Shown here piece after piece: positions 40,594 through 42,907 of a stretch of 42,907 nucleotides of DNA. The stretch lies in the IMG/VR virus record IMGVR_UViG_3300011013_000001, positions 64,001 through 106,907 of that record, one strand, 5' to 3'. This DNA comes from a virus. The translations under genes and the position numbers were made by a program. Within the stretch, counting starts at the first letter, position 1. Every line of letters begins with the position of its first letter. The notes beneath the pieces were generated by a model. That model searched no databases, was not told the origin of the DNA, and saw only the letters and a list, made by a program, of their open reading frames with translations.

Positions 40594-42099
40594 ATGACAG
40601 AAAGACGAGAGGCCCCAAAGGGGCGTGAAGCACAGATGAGCAACATACGAGCGGCGATAGGGATTGCAGATGCGATTCGGACTACGCTCGGCCCTGCGGG
40701 GTTTGACAAAATGTTGGTGAACGAAGGACTAGGTACGCTTGTGACCAATGACGGAGTGAGCATTCTCCGCGAGATGGACATAGAGCATCCGGGAGCGCAG
40801 ATGATGGCAGAAGTCGCCAAGACGCAAGAGGCTACCTGTAAGGACGGTACTACGAGTGTAGTGGTTCTCGCAGGCCAACTGCTTGCGGTCAGCGAGGTTT
40901 TGCTGACTCGTGGTGTCCACCCGTCAGACGTGATACGGGCGTATCAGGAAGCGGGTCAATTGGTGTTGTCCGATTTGGGCGATGACCATTGGTTGACCGA
41001 TGTTAGTATTGAGGACATAGCGAAGACTGCGTTGCGAGGCAAAGCGGCTGAGTCTGACCTTGACCGTGCGGCTGGCCTGTGTGTTGAAGCGGCTGAAAAG
41101 GCCGGCGGCAACCTTGACCGAATCCGTGTAGTCACCCAAACGGGCGGAGCGCTGACAGACAGTAGCGTCCACCCGGGTATTATTCTAAACAAGTCGTTCG
41201 TAAGCGAAGACGGCCCCCGCAGAATTGAGGGGCCTGTGTTGCTACTTAACGGCGGGCTTGACGGTTTTGATTACTCGCAAGTCCAAATGCAGGTGAACGA
41301 CGTCCAGCAGATGCATGCACTCCAACAGCAGGAGCATCAGATTCTATCAGAAGCCGCCGCTCTCGTAGCCGGTGCTGCTGAGGGTGGCGCGGTATTCGTT
41401 CGCGACCGAGTCCACGAGGCTGTCAGCCATTACCTGCAACAGCAGGGTATCCCGCTAATCACTTCGCTGCAAGTCAGCGATATGGAAGCGTTGAGCCGAC
41501 TGACCGGTTCACCGATTCATCACCGGATTACTGATGTCATAGACACGCCTGAATCTGCTGTCATAGAAGAGAGAGCGATTGGTGACCTGCGCTATGTAAC
41601 AGTTGACGGTGAAGGTGAGGCTGTAACCTTGCTAATCCGCGGTGCTACCCGCCAAACCATTGACGAGTTTGAGCGAGCGTTTGATGACGCCGTGGGTGTC
41701 ACTTGCCTGTACTACAACGACAGCCGAGCAGTGCCCGGTGGCGGTGCTGCGTATTCGCATCTCGCTCGTCTTGTAAGGAGAAGGGCACAGGAGACTGTAG
41801 GCCTGTCTGCTCGCGAGCGAATGGCTATTGAGGCGTTCGCTGACGGGTTAGAAGTAATCCCTGCAACAATTGCTACTAACGCTGGCATGGACGCTCTTGA
41901 CGTTGTCATGGAACTGCGTAGCCTGACCGACCTTCAGCGTGGCCTGTATATCAACGGGGCAACTCGCGGTATAGAGAATATGGTGAGCAAAGGGGTCGTA
42001 GAACCCCTCGCTCTTGTTGAGCAAGTCATATCGTCAGCCCTTGAAGTCACAATTGCAATTCTCCGTATTGACGACATTATGGGCAGGCGGAAAGAATGA
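40594..42099 (+). CDS. Group II chaperonin (thermosome subunit)
   Basis: 501 aa from ATG 40594 with AGGAG at 40581-40585; a GTG at 40585 overlaps that site. TTLGPAGFDKMLV, VTNDGVSIL, MDIEHPGAQMM and KDGTTSVVVLAGQLL are thermosome signatures; AVPGGGAAY near residue 380 and GLEVIPATIATNAGMD follow. Asp54 and Asp84 of the ATPase site are present. It lacks the usual Gly/Met-rich tail, ends DDIMGRRKE and is about 40 residues shorter than host thermosomes. It would fold proteins in a double ring, alone or with host subunits. Confidence 0.93.
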   Translation: MTERREAPKGREAQMSNIRAAIGIADAIRTTLGPAGFDKMLVNEGLGTLVTNDGVSILREMDIEHPGAQMMAEVAKTQEATCKDGTTSVVVLAGQLLAVSEVLLTRGVHPSDVIRAYQEAGQLVLSDLGDDHWLTDVSIEDIAKTALRGKAAESDLDRAAGLCVEAAEKAGGNLDRIRVVTQTGGALTDSSVHPGIILNKSFVSEDGPRRIEGPVLLLNGGLDGFDYSQVQMQVNDVQQMHALQQQEHQILSEAAALVAGAAEGGAVFVRDRVHEAVSHYLQQQGIPLITSLQVSDMEALSRLTGSPIHHRITDVIDTPESAVIEERAIGDLRYVTVDGEGEAVTLLIRGATRQTIDEFERAFDDAVGVTCLYYNDSRAVPGGGAAYSHLARLVRRRAQETVGLSARERMAIEAFADGLEVIPATIATNAGMDALDVVMELRSLTDLQRGLYINGATRGIENMVSKGVVEPLALVEQVISSALEVTIAILRIDDIMGRRKE

Positions 42100-42347
42100 G
42101 CATAGCGGACGAAGTCGCTCGGCTTGAGGAAGAGAACGCCCGACTGCGCGCCGCGCTACAACAGGTAGTGTCAGCGATAGAAGGGGCAGGAGCCGCTCTT
42201 GCAGGAGAGACACCTGAACCTGTGGCAGCCCCGCCGCCCGTAGAGAACACGCCTGAACCTGAACAACCTAAAATAGAAAAGAAAGGAGTACCCGGCGGAG
42301 CGTACAAGGTCAGTGCGGCTGACGTTATGGCGGGTAGGATGCTGTGA
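42096..42347 (+). CDS. Coiled coil with Pro-rich region, 83 aa
   Basis: DEVARLEEENARLRAALQQV is a clear coiled coil, followed by a Pro/Glu stretch (PEPVAAPPPVENTPEPEQP) and VPGGAYKVSAADVMAGRML. ATG overlaps the thermosome stop. It may help assemble or target the chaperonin. Confidence 0.75.
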   Translation: MSIADEVARLEEENARLRAALQQVVSAIEGAGAALAGETPEPVAAPPPVENTPEPEQPKIEKKGVPGGAYKVSAADVMAGRML

Positions 42348-42535
42348 TTAGTGGGGTGGAAATCGCTCTCGCTGTTTGCGGGTTGTTCCTCGTCTCTATT
42401 ATTCTCACTCTTGGTATTCTTTCAATGTGGGCGTTATGCGCCGAACTGTTGTCATGGCTACGAACTAAGCCCCCTCTTCAAGACGGGGATGAAGACCAGC
42501 CCGCATCATCTGACACCCAAAACGAATCTTCGTAG
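42344..42535 (+). CDS. Single-span membrane protein, 63 aa
   Basis: GTG start overlapping the previous stop. Residues about 5-30 (VEIALAVCGLFLVSIILTLG) form one transmembrane helix; the tail is polar and acidic. The 3' end overlaps a minus-strand gene by 71 nt. A holin-like role is possible but not shown. Confidence 0.6.
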   Translation: MISGVEIALAVCGLFLVSIILTLGILSMWALCAELLSWLRTKPPLQDGDEDQPASSDTQNESS

Positions 42536-42746
42536 TGCTGTCCAGCGCCCAAAACGACCCTTCGCCGGGTGTATTGGCTTCTATGTAAGCGCACAACTCC
42601 TTCCGGCTCATATCTTGCAGGTCCTCATCAATCTCCACGCCTAAAATCGTGTGGTCGTCAGGATACTTGACCCTAGCCTCAGCGAATAAATACAACTTTT
42701 CCAGCGATTTCATGATGGCCCGGTACAACCACAGGCCACTCGGCAT
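42465..42746 (-). CDS. Unknown small protein, 93 aa
   Basis: Minus strand; ATG at 42746 overlaps the stop of the gene at 42746-42907. MPSGLWLYRAIMKSLEKLYL and later YIEANTPGEGSFWALD; alpha/beta, no family recognised. Convergent and overlapping with the membrane-protein gene. Confidence 0.6.
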   Translation of the reverse strand: MPSGLWLYRAIMKSLEKLYLFAEARVKYPDDHTILGVEIDEDLQDMSRKELCAYIEANTPGEGSFWALDSTTKIRFGCQMMRAGLHPRLEEGA

Positions 42747-42907
42747 CACTCATCGCTCCTATACAGGTGTAACCGGTTGGATAAATCGGCCTCTAATTCT
42801 TCTGAACTAATCTCAATTTCCACTAATTCACCCCAACGAGCCATATCATACGCGAGCCATACAATCATAATAAGGCAACCAATAAGAAACCCTAATACCA
42901 ATTCCAT
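42746..42907 (-). CDS. Small membrane protein at the right edge, possibly incomplete
   Basis: Minus strand; an ATG lies exactly at the window's last base, so a longer start outside is possible. MELVLGFLIGCLIMIVWLAY is one transmembrane helix, then a polar acidic tail. It is the first gene of a minus-strand unit that continues beyond the window. Confidence 0.6.
   Translation of the reverse strand: MELVLGFLIGCLIMIVWLAYDMARWGELVEIEISSEELEADLSNRLHLYRSDE

Noticed and set aside
42841-42907. ATAATAAGGCAACCAATAAG looks like a promoter copy
   Set aside because: It is the reverse of coding sequence for a hydrophobic helix (LIGCLIMIV) on the minus strand, and the TATA core does not match the conserved set.
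1-42907. The two ends might join in a circle
   Set aside because: Joining them would end the left-edge gene after four more residues and I see no terminal repeat, so circularity is unsupported.

Overview
The window looks like part of the genome of an archaeal virus or a virus-like extrachromosomal element, not a chromosome. Its replication and processing genes are of archaeal/eukaryotic type: family B DNA polymerase, PCNA, a replication factor C small subunit, an archaeo-eukaryotic primase, an XPF/ERCC4 nuclease with a helix-hairpin-helix domain, a PC4-like protein and a group II chaperonin (thermosome). There are no ribosomal, tRNA or central-metabolism genes. Genes are densely packed, mostly on the + strand, with ATGA/GTGA overlaps, and promoters carry archaeal TATA boxes. 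The gene set resembles what has been described for viruses of Marine Group II Euryarchaeota (magroviruses). That assignment is an inference, and no capsid, portal or terminase gene is recognisable here. Whether the molecule is circular or linear cannot be told.

Layout. 1-965 (minus, runs off the left edge) and 993-3719 (plus) are two large divergent genes, the second with an HEYGH metallopeptidase motif. 3720-4284 and 5098-5981 are unusual non-coding stretches with inverted repeats, GC-rich repeat motifs and 9-bp iterons; they flank a single gene (4285-5097) encoding a candidate helix-turn-helix protein. 5982-11194 is an operon of small genes, mostly unknown, many with zinc-binding cysteine pairs, plus a 2H phosphoesterase. 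11197-16975 carries two SF2 helicases (one XPB-like, one SNF2 with two HARP-like domains) and a cytosine-5 DNA methyltransferase. 17085-25453 carries a DUF932-like protein, PCNA, a tandem family of small tagged proteins, a PC4-like protein and a divergent DNA-ligase-like protein lacking its catalytic lysine. 25587-40550 is the replication core: RFC small subunit, OB-fold candidate, RecA/Sak4-like ATPase, DUF262-HNH nuclease, a second sliding-clamp candidate, PolB, Cas4/RecB-like nuclease, primase, ERCC4 nuclease, AAA+ helicase candidate and DEDDy exonuclease. The thermosome and two small proteins follow. The right end (42465-42907) holds minus-strand genes.

Control. A nearly identical element, CTTTATAAAGCAACCA, stands before each of the main transcription units (about 4201, 5910, 11146, 17028, 25554), so the + strand genes appear to form five units with a shared promoter. 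Upstream motifs divide them: TTTTGGCTC and GAGATTTTGG precede the 4201 and 17028 promoters, and GTTTCCAAT-type iterons precede the 5910 and 25554 promoters. Within units, most genes are translationally coupled.

The most notable points are the shared promoter set, the origin-like non-coding region, the tag-shuffled gene array, the ligase-like protein without its lysine, the two clamps, and the SMARCAL1-like helicase. All functional calls rest on reading motifs by eye; no database search was run.
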